A DNA stretch of 64,000 nt from Sinimarinibacterium flocculans (GTDB taxonomy: Bacteria > Pseudomonadota > Gammaproteobacteria > Nevskiales > Nevskiaceae). This document shows positions 39,460 through 47,915 of the stretch, one piece after another (the stretch's first letter is position 1; each line of letters starts with the position of its first letter). The stretch is from positions 1-64,000 of the forward strand of contig NZ_QICN01000004.1 in assembly GCF_003201205.1 (NCBI RefSeq), written 5' to 3'. The translations under genes and the position numbers were made by a program. Under the pieces are notes generated by a model. The model ran no database searches, was not told where the DNA came from, and saw only the letters and a program-made list of their open reading frames with translations.

Positions 39460-40980
39460 ATGACTGCAACTGCGGTGAAGCAAGCTGCCGTGACGGCCGT
39501 ATCGCACTGGATCGATGGCGCCGAGCTGGCCGGCACGTCCGGGCGCACGAGCGATGTGTTCAACCCGAGCACCGGCGAGGTCGCCGCGCAGGTGCCGTTC
39601 GCCTCGCTCGAGGAACTCGATCGCTGCGTGGCTTCGGCGAAGGCCGCGAGCGCGGCCTGGGCGGCGACGCCGCCGCTGCGCCGCGCACGCGTGCTGTTCC
39701 GCTACCGCCAGTTGCTCGAGGAGGCCAGCGAGGAGCTGGCGCAGACGATCTCGCGCGAGCATGGCAAGACCGTGGCCGACGCGCGCGGCGAGATCGTGCG
39801 CGGCCTCGAGGTCGTCGAGTTCGCCTGTGGTATCCCCGACCTGATCAAGGGCGAGTACAACGAGAATGTCGGCACCGGCGTCGATGCCTGGAGCATCCGC
39901 CAGCCGCTCGGCGTCGTCGCCGGCATCACCCCGTTCAACTTCCCGGCCATGGTGCCGCTGTGGATGTTCCCGGTGGCGCTGGCCTGCGGCAACAGCTTCA
40001 TCCTCAAACCGTCGGAGCGCGACCCGTCGGCGTCGATGCTGCTGGCCAAGCTGCTCAAGCAGGCTGGGCTGCCGGACGGCGTGTTCAGTGTGCTGCATGG
40101 CGACAAGGTCGCCGTCGACGGCCTGCTGGCGCATCCGGACATCGCCGCCATCAGCTTCGTCGGCTCGACGCCGGTCGCGCGGCACGTGCACCAGCAGGGC
40201 ACGCTCGGCGGCAAGCGCGTGCAGGCCCTCGGCGGCGCCAAGAACCACATGGTCATCATGCCCGACGCCGATCTCGACGACGCCGTCGAGGCGCTGCTCG
40301 GCGCGGCCTACGGTTCGGCCGGCGAGCGCTGCATGGCGATCTCGGTCGCCGTTGCGGTCGGCGATGCCTGCGCCGACGCGCTGATCGAGAAGCTCGGGCC
40401 CAAGGTGCGTGCGCTCAAGATCGGGCTGCCGACCGATGCGGCGACCGAGATGGGACCGCTGATCAGCGGCGCGCATCGCAACAAGGTCTGCGACTACATC
40501 CAGCACGGTGTCGGCGAAGGCGCGAAGCTGCTCATCGACGGTCGCTCCGGCCATGTCGACAAGCCCGGCTTCTTCCTCGGCGGCTCGCTGTTCGACGGCG
40601 TGCAACCCGACATGAAGATCTATCAGGAAGAGATCTTCGGACCGGTGCTCGGCATCCTGCGGGTGCCGGACCTCGAGACCGCCATCAAACTGATCAATGC
40701 GCATCCGTACGCCAACGGCACCGCGATCTTCACGCGTAGCGGTGCGGCGGCGCGCATCTTCACCTCGCAGATCGAGGTCGGCATGGTCGGCGTCAACGTG
40801 CCGCTGCCGGTGCCGGTGGCCTTCCACAGCTTCGGCGGATGGCGCAGCTCGCTGTTCGGCGATCACCACATCTACGGCCGTGAGGGCGTGCGCTTCTACA
40901 CGCGTCTCAAGGCGATTACCCAGCGCTGGCCGAAGGACGCCGACGCCAAGGCGGAATTCTCGATGCCCACGATGAAGTGA
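39460..40980 (+). CDS. mmsA: Methylmalonate-semialdehyde dehydrogenase (CoA-acylating)
   Basis: This 506-residue aldehyde dehydrogenase has PFNFPAMVP (158-166), nucleophile C291 (SAGERCMAIS) and ALGGAKNH where other ALDHs have the general-base Glu, the hallmark of MmsA. It converts (methyl)malonate semialdehyde to propionyl- or acetyl-CoA with NAD and CoA. Its place at the end of the ferredoxin-P450-Ltp2 operon suggests disposal of a C3 product, not valine breakdown. It begins 12 nt after the amidohydrolase stop. Confidence 0.93.
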   Translation: MTATAVKQAAVTAVSHWIDGAELAGTSGRTSDVFNPSTGEVAAQVPFASLEELDRCVASAKAASAAWAATPPLRRARVLFRYRQLLEEASEELAQTISREHGKTVADARGEIVRGLEVVEFACGIPDLIKGEYNENVGTGVDAWSIRQPLGVVAGITPFNFPAMVPLWMFPVALACGNSFILKPSERDPSASMLLAKLLKQAGLPDGVFSVLHGDKVAVDGLLAHPDIAAISFVGSTPVARHVHQQGTLGGKRVQALGGAKNHMVIMPDADLDDAVEALLGAAYGSAGERCMAISVAVAVGDACADALIEKLGPKVRALKIGLPTDAATEMGPLISGAHRNKVCDYIQHGVGEGAKLLIDGRSGHVDKPGFFLGGSLFDGVQPDMKIYQEEIFGPVLGILRVPDLETAIKLINAHPYANGTAIFTRSGAAARIFTSQIEVGMVGVNVPLPVPVAFHSFGGWRSSLFGDHHIYGREGVRFYTRLKAITQRWPKDADAKAEFSMPTMK

Positions 40981-41011
40981 GGGATCTGCGCCAACCGATT
41001 GGAGGCTCGTG

Positions 41012-41716
41012 ATGCCGGACGGAACCACCATCATCCCGACGCGGCGTCCGCGTCGTCGCCAGGACCCGGAGCGCACCCGTGCCGCGATCCTGGAGGCGGC
41101 CTGCGCCCTGCTCGCCAAGGATGGGCCGGAAGGGCTGAGCGTCTCCCAGGTTGCGCAGCTCGCGAAGGTCAACCGCGGCACCGCCTACCAGCATTTCCAG
41201 ACGCGCGAGCAGTTGCTGGAGGCGACGACCACCTGGGTCAGCGAGAAGCTGCGGCGCGCCGTCTTCGGCGAGGCGCCGGTGAACTCCGATGTCGCGACGC
41301 TCGGCGACGCCCAGGGCGTCGCCCTGCGCATGGCCGAGTTCGCGATGGAGAATCCGGCGCTCGGCCGTGTCTGGCTGTTCGAGCTGCTGGCGTCGAGCCG
41401 GCCGGCCAGCGATCCGTTCTGGAACCAGTTCAAGACCTCGCTGGAGAAGTTCGCTAGGTCCGACCAGGCGCAGCCGGGCATCGACGTCGACGTGCACGCG
41501 GTGATGGTGCTGATCGGTACGCTGTTGTGGCCGGTCTTCGTGCGTGCGGACAGCCGTAGCGCCAAGGATCGGCGTCAACTCGTCGAGCGTTTCTCCAACG
41601 AGATGTTGCGCCTGAGCCTGCAGGGCACGATGCGGCCGGAGAAGTTTCCGGAGCTCGACGCGCACCTGCGCGCGGCGCGGGGTGACAAGGCAAGGCGCGC
41701 CAGCGCCGCGAAGTAG
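41012..41716 (+). CDS. TetR-family regulator, candidate regulon controller
   Basis: This 234-residue protein has an Arg-rich N-terminus and a TetR helix-turn-helix (LSVSQVAQLAKVNRGTAYQHF, residues about 42-62). A helical ligand domain follows. TetR dimers bind palindromes of the same 6-4-6 type as the shared sites in this window. The start is ATG 41012, 6 nt after GGAGG (41001-41005); GTG 41009 is less likely. It is the last gene of the P450 operon, so it would be autoregulated if it binds site 4. The target is inferred, not shown. Confidence 0.88.
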   Translation: MPDGTTIIPTRRPRRRQDPERTRAAILEAACALLAKDGPEGLSVSQVAQLAKVNRGTAYQHFQTREQLLEATTTWVSEKLRRAVFGEAPVNSDVATLGDAQGVALRMAEFAMENPALGRVWLFELLASSRPASDPFWNQFKTSLEKFARSDQAQPGIDVDVHAVMVLIGTLLWPVFVRADSRSAKDRRQLVERFSNEMLRLSLQGTMRPEKFPELDAHLRAARGDKARRASAAK

Positions 41717-41762
41717 ATGTTATTCCTTCTCCCCGCGTACGGGGGTGAGGGATCGTGTCCTT

Positions 41763-41818
41763 GCGAGTGCCGGTGGCACTCGCAGCGATCCCGAACGCCC
41801 GGCCATGGATGGCCGGGC
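41763..41818. terminator. Two strong hairpins between convergent genes
   Basis: GCGAGTGCC-GGT-GGCACTCGC (41763-41783) and GCCCGGCCAT-GG-ATGGCCGGGC (41797-41818) are perfect 9- and 10-bp stems between the TetR and MFS genes. The 174-nt gap also holds a short, degenerate CTCCCCGC...GGGGGTGAGG piece of the dispersed repeat (41728-41752). Confidence 0.6.
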
Positions 41819-41890
41819 CGGGCGATCCGAGCGGCATGCCGTAGCGCCATGGACGGCCAGGACGGGGTCGCATAGAAGCTTGCGCCGCCG

Positions 41891-43228
41891 CTACGCCATC
41901 TCGCTCATCGACACCCACAGCGCGCAGGCGGCAGCGACGAAGATCGGCAGCGCGAAGTACAGCGACAGCGCCGGCATCGACACGCCCGCCGCGATCAGCA
42001 GGCCGGCCACCGCCGGGCTCAACACCGCACCGCCGCGACCCAGGCCCGCGGCCCAGCCTAGGCCGGTGCTGCGAATCTGCGCCGGGTAGACCGTCAGCGC
42101 CACGGTGTACAGGTTGGTGAATCCGCCCATCACCGTGATGCCGATCAGCAGCAGCGAAATCCAGACGACGACCGGCGGCACGGTGTCCGCCGCAAGCAGC
42201 ATCGTGCCGAGCGCGGCGGCGGTGAGGCCGCCGATGACGAAGGCGACGGTGATGATGCGGTTCAGCGGCTTCCACTTGGCGAGTCCGCCGATCAGCGTCG
42301 TGCCGATCACCGAGCCGAAGGCCATCGTCACCGCGCCGCGGATCGCCTGGTCCTGCGGCCAGCCGGCGTTGACCAGGATTTGCGGCAGCCAGCTGGTGAA
42401 GAAGTAGACCGTCGCGAAGGCGAGAAAGAACGTCAGCCAGACCAGCAGCGTTTTCGGCCGCCGAGCCGGTGTCAGCAGGGAGATGACCGAGGCCGACTCG
42501 CTGCGCTGGCCCGCCCCGGTGTCCGGCAGGCGTTCGATCCGGTCCTGGCCGATGTAGCGCAGGATGCGGTTGACCTTGTCCAGCGCGCCGTGCGGCCGAC
42601 GCTTGATGATGAAGGCCATCGACTCGGGCACGACGGCGTACTGCAGAAGGCCGACCAGGATCGTGAGGATGCCGGCATACAGGAAGATGCTCTGCCAGCC
42701 GTGCTCGGTGATCATCGGCGCGGCGATCAGTCCGCCGATGACCGGCCCGAGCGGACCGGCCGAGAAGATCGCGGCGAGGATCAGCGTGCGGTGGCGGCGC
42801 GGGCTGTACTCGCCGACCAGTGGTGCGAGGGCGGCCATCAGCGCGCCGAGTCCGAGTCCGCCGACGAAGCGCAGCGCGATCAGTTGCGGCACGGTCTGGG
42901 TGTAGGCGACGCCCACGGTGGCGGCGCCGGCCATCAGCAGCATCAGGCAGACGATCAGCCGGCGGCCGTAGAGGTCCGCCAGCGAGGCGAGGAACATCGC
43001 GCCCAGCGTCATGCCGAGCACCCCGGAGCTGAACACCATGCCGAGCTGGTCCGCCGCAATGCCCCATTCCGCACTGATGGCCGGCGCGGCGAACGAGATC
43101 ACGGCGACGTCGAAACCGTCGAGGACGTAGGCGACGAAGCAGATCGCCATGATCAGCCACTGCTTCGGCGTGATCTTCGACTCGTGGACGATGTCGTCGT
43201 CGGGGGCGGCGGTGGGTGTCGTGCTCAT
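41891..43228 (-). CDS. MFS transporter, aromatic-acid:H+ symporter type
   Basis: This 445-residue integral membrane protein has about 12 hydrophobic segments. TM1 carries LDGFDVAVISFAAP, the DGxD motif of aromatic-acid/H+ symporters, and the TM2-3 loop ASLADLYGRRL fits MFS motif A. It probably takes up an acidic ring compound for the ligase encoded 60 nt upstream on the same strand. The specific substrate cannot be read. ATG 43228 is preceded by a weak GAG-rich ribosome binding site. Confidence 0.88.
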   Translation of the reverse strand: MSTTPTAAPDDDIVHESKITPKQWLIMAICFVAYVLDGFDVAVISFAAPAISAEWGIAADQLGMVFSSGVLGMTLGAMFLASLADLYGRRLIVCLMLLMAGAATVGVAYTQTVPQLIALRFVGGLGLGALMAALAPLVGEYSPRRHRTLILAAIFSAGPLGPVIGGLIAAPMITEHGWQSIFLYAGILTILVGLLQYAVVPESMAFIIKRRPHGALDKVNRILRYIGQDRIERLPDTGAGQRSESASVISLLTPARRPKTLLVWLTFFLAFATVYFFTSWLPQILVNAGWPQDQAIRGAVTMAFGSVIGTTLIGGLAKWKPLNRIITVAFVIGGLTAAALGTMLLAADTVPPVVVWISLLLIGITVMGGFTNLYTVALTVYPAQIRSTGLGWAAGLGRGGAVLSPAVAGLLIAAGVSMPALSLYFALPIFVAAACALWVSMSEMA

Positions 43229-43288
43229 CGGCTCTCGCGGTGGGTTTCGGTTGGCGGTTTGCGGCGAGAGTGCATGCGGGCGATGCGA

Positions 43289-44788
43289 TCAGCCGGTCTG
43301 GAACAGCTTCTTCACTTCGCGCCGCAGCAGCTTGCCCATCTCGTTGTAGGGCAGGGCGTCGACGACGACGATGCGCTCCGGCACGCGCGAGGAGCGCAGG
43401 CGGTTGCGGATCAGCGTGCGCAGCTCGTCTTCCGAGGGCGCCGGGTGCGGCGCGCGCGCGGCGATGGCCACGCCGACCGCCTCGCCCCATTCCACCGAGG
43501 GCACGGCGACGGCGGCGGCATCGGCGATCGACGGATGGGTCAGCAGCACATCCTCGATCTCTCCGGGCGAGATATTCTCGCCGCCGCGCACGATGACGTC
43601 GTCGGCGCGGCCCGCGAGAAACAGGTAGCCCTCGGCATCGAGCCAGCCGGCGTCGCGGGTCGGGAACCAGCCGCCGGCGTCGAGCGCCTTGCGTTCGCGG
43701 TACTCGCCGGACACCTGCTCGCCGCGCACGTAGATTTCGCCGCGCTCGCCGGCCGGCAGCACGCGCCCGTCCTCGTCGCGGATCTCGATCTCCACCGTCG
43801 GCAGTGGCTTGCCGACCGATGCCAGGCGTGCCCGTACCGCCGGGTCGTCCGAAGCCAGCGCCGCGCGGTGATCCTCGGGGCCGAGCAAGGCGATCGTCGA
43901 GCTGGTCTCGGTGAGACCATAGGCGTTGGTGAAGCCGGTGTCCGGCAGCAGTGCCAGCGCGCGCTCGATCAGTTCCAGCGGCATGCGGCCGCCGCCGTAG
44001 GCGATGGCCTGCAGCGACGACAGGTCCGGGCGATGGCCGGCGTCCATGCGCGCGATGATGCGGGCGAGCATCGTCGGCACGACAAAGGCATTGCTCGCGC
44101 GTTCGCTCGCCGCAAGCTCCAGCCAGGCATCCGGATCGAAGGCCGGCAGCAGCACGATGCGACGCATCGCGTAGATCGAACTCATCAGCGCGGCGATGCC
44201 GGCGATGTGATACGGCGGCACGCAGACCAGCGCGGCTTCCTCGGGGGACGCCGAGGCGAAGTCGACGGTGCCGAGGATGTACGAGAGCAGGTTGGCGTGA
44301 CGCAGCAGCGCCGCCTTCGGCGCTGCGGTCGTGCCGCTGGTGAAGATTTGCGCGGCGATGCCTTCGCCCTCGCGCGGGTCCTCCGGCGCGCCGACGGCGA
44401 GCGCTTCGGCACAGGCGACGAAGTCCCCACGGCTCAGCGGGATGTGGCCGGAGCGAGGGTCGAGCCGCTGCACGCGATCGACGTCGCCGATCACGCAGGC
44501 CGGCGCCACGCGCTTGAGCAGTGCGCCGAGATCCGCATCGGCCAGCCGGTAGTTGAGCGGCACGTAGGGCACGCCCGCCAAGGCTGCACCGAACAGGGCG
44601 ATGGCGGCCGCCTCGCTGCTCTCGTCGAGCAGGGCGACGTGCGTCGCGCCGGTTTCGAGGATGTGTGCCGCGGCGCCGCGCGCGGCGCCGAGCAGGGCGC
44701 CATACGACCAGCGATGACCGTCGCAGACCAGGCCGATGCGGTCCGGCTCGGCCTCGGCGGCCATCTGAAGGAGCAGTGAGATGTTCAT
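43289..44788 (-). CDS. AMP-forming acyl-CoA ligase
   Basis: This 499-residue ANL enzyme has FTSGTTAAPKAALLRH (P-loop), YGLTETSSTI, GWFPTRDAGWLDAEGYLFLAGR, GGENISPGEIED and the C-terminal MGKLLRREVKKL Lys. It would make a CoA thioester from a carboxylic acid, most likely the acid imported by the adjacent transporter. Upstream of the start is TTCAG-TGTG-CTGAA. No clear ribosome binding site, so it may be leaderless or weakly translated. Confidence 0.88.
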   Translation of the reverse strand: MNISLLLQMAAEAEPDRIGLVCDGHRWSYGALLGAARGAAAHILETGATHVALLDESSEAAAIALFGAALAGVPYVPLNYRLADADLGALLKRVAPACVIGDVDRVQRLDPRSGHIPLSRGDFVACAEALAVGAPEDPREGEGIAAQIFTSGTTAAPKAALLRHANLLSYILGTVDFASASPEEAALVCVPPYHIAGIAALMSSIYAMRRIVLLPAFDPDAWLELAASERASNAFVVPTMLARIIARMDAGHRPDLSSLQAIAYGGGRMPLELIERALALLPDTGFTNAYGLTETSSTIALLGPEDHRAALASDDPAVRARLASVGKPLPTVEIEIRDEDGRVLPAGERGEIYVRGEQVSGEYRERKALDAGGWFPTRDAGWLDAEGYLFLAGRADDVIVRGGENISPGEIEDVLLTHPSIADAAAVAVPSVEWGEAVGVAIAARAPHPAPSEDELRTLIRNRLRSSRVPERIVVVDALPYNEMGKLLRREVKKLFQTG

Positions 44789-44790
44789 CG

Positions 44791-44804
44791 TTCAGTGTGC
44801 TGAA
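44791..44804. promoter_or_regulatory. Inverted repeat at the ligase start
   Basis: TTCAG-TGTG-CTGAA is a perfect 5-bp inverted repeat, 3 nt before the ligase start. A TTGAC (-35-like, minus strand) lies about 10 nt further out. It may be an operator; the 4-nt spacer matches the regulon sites but the arms differ. Confidence 0.35.
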
Positions 44805-44836
44805 ATACTGTTCCGTCAAGCGCAGTAGTGCTGCTC

Positions 44837-44957
44837 TCTTCTCCCCGCATGCGGGGAGAAGATGCCCGCAGGGCAGATGAGGGGCGGCTGCTACTTGTGC
44901 ATGCTCCTGCGGCGCGCCCCTCACCCCGACCCTCTCCCCGCATGCGGGGAGAGGGGG
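44837..44957. repeat. Compound palindromic repeat (CTCTCCCC family), copy 5
   Basis: The hairpins CTTCTCCCC-GCATGC-GGGGAGAAG and CCCTCTCCCC-GCATGC-GGGGAGAGGG flank GATGAGGGGC...GCGCCCCTCACC. It separates the CoA-transferase and ligase genes on the minus strand. Confidence 0.7.
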
Positions 44958-44972
44958 AGGTTATGCAGTGGC

Positions 44973-46199
44973 TCAGGCAATCGCGCCGGCGGCCTTCAGC
45001 TGCTCGATGCGCTCCCATTCCATGCCCATTTCCATCAGCACGATCTCGGTGTGCTCGGAGGCCTGGGGCGCGCGCGTGGTCTTCACCGGTTCATGGTTGA
45101 ACTGCACCGGTCCGCGTACCAGCCTGATCGGATCTCCGCCGTCGCTGGCCTCGACCTCGAACAGCATGTCGTTCGCCAGCGCCTGCGCGTCGTCGGCAAT
45201 GTCGAGCAGACTCTGCACCGGTGCCCACTGACCCGAGTAGCTCGCGAGTTTTTCGCGCCAGTACTTGAAATCCCGCTGTGCGAAGGCCTCGCGGATGATG
45301 TCGCTCGCGGCCTGCCAGTTCTTCATCAGCGCCTCGGCGGTGGCGAACCGCTCGTCGTCGGCGCATTCCGGCCTGCCGATGTGCTCGAAGAAGTTGCGGA
45401 TGTGCGGGCCCGGCGTGAGCGTGCACATGTTGATGGTCTCGCCGTCGGCAGTGGTGTAGTTGCCCATCAGCGGGTTGCCCGGGTTGCCACCCGAGCCGGG
45501 CATGCGGTTGCGCATGATCTGGCCGGTATCGATGCCCATGTCGATCGAGGTGCCGGAAGCCCACCACGCCGTGCTCAGCAGGGAGACGTCGACTTCCGTC
45601 GCCTCGCCGGTGCGCTCGCGATGGAACAGCGCCGCGGAAATGCCGCCGGCGATGTTCATGCCGCCGATCGAATCACCGAAGGCGGGGATGCCCTGCGAGA
45701 TCGGTCCGCCCAGGTCGGGAGGTGACATCGCCCAAGCGATGCCGCTGCGGTTCCAGAAGGCCGTGCCGTCGAAGCCGCCGCTGTCGCGCTCGGGACCCTT
45801 GTCGCCGTAGGCGCTGCCGCGGGCGTAGATGATCCTCGGGTTCACCGCGCGGATGTGCTCGACGTCGAACTTCATCTTCTGCCGCTGGGCCGGCAGGTAG
45901 TTGGTCAGGAATACATCGGCGGTCTTGGCCAGCTCGTAGATCACCGCCATGCCTTCCGGCTTGGAGATGTCGACGCCGACGCTGCGCTTGCCGCGGTTCG
46001 GGTGTTCCATGAACGGGCTGCGGTTCGGGTTGACCTTGATGCCGCCCAGATTGACGAAGCCGCGCTGCGTGTCGCCGCGCTGCGGATGCTCGATCTTGAT
46101 CACGTCCGCGCCCCAGTCGGCGAGAATCGCGCCGGCGGCCGGCACGAAGGTGAACTGCGCCACCTCCAGCACCCGAATGCCCTTCATCACCTGGGTCAT
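44973..46199 (-). CDS. CaiB/BaiF family III CoA-transferase
   Basis: This 408-residue enzyme moves CoA between acids without energy cost. Family features are GIRVLEVAQFTFVPAAGAILADWGA split by the usual GADVIKIEHP, NRGKRSVGVD, and the catalytic D176 in FGDSIGGM. Divergent from the HSD10-like SDR across a regulon palindrome (site 5), so the two are probably co-induced. It may activate the pathway substrate using succinyl-CoA or acetyl-CoA. ATG 46199 has a GGAGGAATG-like upstream (rc of CATTCCTCC), a good ribosome binding site. Confidence 0.88.
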   Translation of the reverse strand: MTQVMKGIRVLEVAQFTFVPAAGAILADWGADVIKIEHPQRGDTQRGFVNLGGIKVNPNRSPFMEHPNRGKRSVGVDISKPEGMAVIYELAKTADVFLTNYLPAQRQKMKFDVEHIRAVNPRIIYARGSAYGDKGPERDSGGFDGTAFWNRSGIAWAMSPPDLGGPISQGIPAFGDSIGGMNIAGGISAALFHRERTGEATEVDVSLLSTAWWASGTSIDMGIDTGQIMRNRMPGSGGNPGNPLMGNYTTADGETINMCTLTPGPHIRNFFEHIGRPECADDERFATAEALMKNWQAASDIIREAFAQRDFKYWREKLASYSGQWAPVQSLLDIADDAQALANDMLFEVEASDGGDPIRLVRGPVQFNHEPVKTTRAPQASEHTEIVLMEMGMEWERIEQLKAAGAIA

Positions 46200-46223
46200 G
46201 CGTCATTCCTCCAAGAATGCTAA

Positions 46224-46239
46224 TCAACAACATTGTTGC
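46224..46239. promoter_or_regulatory. Regulon palindrome, site 5 (CoA-transferase / HSD10 divergent promoter)
   Basis: TCAACA-ACAT-TGTTGC lies 25 nt before the CoA-transferase start and 120 nt before the SDR start. On the plus strand ATACT follows the right arm (CATACT, -10-like). Only the last base of the right arm departs from the full palindrome. Confidence 0.62.
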
Positions 46240-46358
46240 ATACTGATCGGGGGTGCGCTACAAAGGTCGGCAGCCGTTCGCCGCGGCAGCAACAATCCCT
46301 ATCCTTCACAGACCAGAGCCGCGGGGCGGACACCGACGGCTCGCCAGCGGGGAGCACC

Positions 46359-47138
46359 ATGCGCATCGATTCCTCCATCTCGGCCGTCGTCACCGGCGGC
46401 GCCTCGGGCCTCGGCCTGGCCACCGTCCAGGCCCTGCGGGCAGCCGGCGTCAAGGTCGCGATCTTCGACCTGAACCCGGAAACCGGGGAGAAGGTCGCCG
46501 CCGAGACCGGTAGCGTCTTCTGCCCCTGCGACGTGCTGTCCGACGAAAGCGTCGATGCCGCGTTTGCCCAGGCGCGCAAGGCCAACGGTCAGGAGCGGGT
46601 GCTCGTGTCCTGTGCCGGGGGCGGCAACGCGATCCCGACCGCACGCCGCGACAAGAACACGGGTGAGATCAACATCTTTCCCAGCGACAAGTTCGAGTGG
46701 GTGCTCAAGCTCAATACCGTCGGCACCTTTCGCTGCATCACCCGTGCGGCGGCCGGCATGATGACGCTCGATCCGGTCGACGGCGAGCGCGGCGTGCTGA
46801 TCAACACGGCTTCGGCCGCAGCTACCGACGGGCAGATGGGACAGGCCGCCTATTCGGCGGCGAAGGCGGCCATCGTCGGCATGACGCTGACGATCGCCCG
46901 CGACCTGTCGCGCGAAGGCATCCGCGTGAACACGATCCAGCCCGGCATCTTCGACACGCCGGCAATGGCGCGCGCGCCGCAGCAGATGAAGGACGCGCTC
47001 GGCGCGATGGTGCCGTTCCCGCCGCGCCTGGGCCGTGCCGATGAGTACGCGAGCCTCGCGCTGGAGATGATCCGCAACACCTACTTCAACGGCGAGACCG
47101 TGCGCCTCGACGGCGCGATCCGCATGCAGCCGCGCTGA
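46359..47138 (+). CDS. HSD10-like short-chain dehydrogenase (3-hydroxyacyl-CoA / hydroxysteroid)
   Basis: This 259-residue SDR of the 17-beta-HSD type 10 group has TGGASGLG (12-19) and active-site residues S152, Y165 and K169 (TASAAATDGQMGQAAYSAAK). The family motif GIRVNTIQPGIFDTPAM follows. HSD10 proteins oxidise 3-hydroxyacyl-CoA and steroid alcohols with NAD. Start 46359 follows GGGGAG with the right spacing. The gene is divergent from the CoA-transferase, and the dienelactone hydrolase follows after 7 nt. Confidence 0.9.
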   Translation: MRIDSSISAVVTGGASGLGLATVQALRAAGVKVAIFDLNPETGEKVAAETGSVFCPCDVLSDESVDAAFAQARKANGQERVLVSCAGGGNAIPTARRDKNTGEINIFPSDKFEWVLKLNTVGTFRCITRAAAGMMTLDPVDGERGVLINTASAAATDGQMGQAAYSAAKAAIVGMTLTIARDLSREGIRVNTIQPGIFDTPAMARAPQQMKDALGAMVPFPPRLGRADEYASLALEMIRNTYFNGETVRLDGAIRMQPR

Positions 47139-47145
47139 GCACTGC

Positions 47146-47868
47146 TTGAAGACCCAGTCCATCGAGTACGCCAGCGGCCCCACGCGCCTCGTCGGCCATC
47201 TGGCGTGGGACGCGGACATCGGCGCGCGGCGCCCCGGCGTCATCGTGTTCCCCGAAGCCTTCGGCCTGAACGCGCACGCGCGCGAGCGCGCCGAACGCCT
47301 CGCGCGCCTGGGCTACGTCGCACTCGCCGCCGATCTGCTCGGCGATGGCCGGGTATTCGACAACCTGCCGTCCGTGGTGCCGTCGATCAAGGCGCTGTAT
47401 GCCGACCGCACCGCATGGCGCGCGCGGGCCCGGGCCGCGCTCGAGGTGCTGCTCGCCCGGCCGGAGGTCGACCGCGAACGGCTCGGCGCCATCGGCTTCT
47501 GCTTCGGCGGCAGCACGGCGCTCGAACTGGCGCGCAGCGGTGCGCCGCTGTCGGCGGTCGCCACCTTCCACGCCGGCCTGCTGCCGCGATTGCCGGAAGA
47601 CGCCGGGCGCATCGGCAGCCGCGTGCTGATCTGCCACGGTGACGACGACCCGGTGGTCAACCAGGATGCGCTGGCGACGGTCGTCGACGAACTGCGGCGC
47701 GACCGGGTCGACTGGCAGCTTGCCCGCTACGGCAACACCGTGCACAGCTTCACCGACCCGCAGGCCGATGCGCGCAACAACCCGGGGTTCGCCTACAACG
47801 CGCTTGCCGACCGGCGATCCTGGGCGGCGATGCGGCAGCTGTTCGACGAGGCCTTCGCGCTGCCGTGA
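47146..47868 (+). CDS. Dienelactone hydrolase family protein
   Basis: This 240-residue alpha/beta hydrolase has the nucleophile C119 in GFCFGGSTAL, aspartates at 166-168 (HGDDDPV) and H200 (NTVHSF). This is the Cys-Asp-His triad of dienelactone hydrolases. E37 in FPEAFG matches the conserved Glu. It probably opens a lactone or hydrolyses an ester intermediate. The start is TTG 47146, the only plausible one, 7 nt after the SDR stop. Same operon as the SDR. Confidence 0.85.
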   Translation: MKTQSIEYASGPTRLVGHLAWDADIGARRPGVIVFPEAFGLNAHARERAERLARLGYVALAADLLGDGRVFDNLPSVVPSIKALYADRTAWRARARAALEVLLARPEVDRERLGAIGFCFGGSTALELARSGAPLSAVATFHAGLLPRLPEDAGRIGSRVLICHGDDDPVVNQDALATVVDELRRDRVDWQLARYGNTVHSFTDPQADARNNPGFAYNALADRRSWAAMRQLFDEAFALP

Positions 47869-47915
47869 TGCCGTCATAATCGGCTGACCAGTCCACCGGG
47901 GGAGCGCCGCCGCCC

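Noticed and set aside
44791-44804. Sixth copy of the regulon palindrome
   Set aside because: The spacer is 4 nt, but the arms TTCAG/CTGAA do not match TCAACA/TGTTGA.
41454-44924. 1156-codon minus-strand frame across the MFS and ligase genes
   Set aside because: It is frame-shifted relative to two well-supported genes on the same strand and has no family motif.
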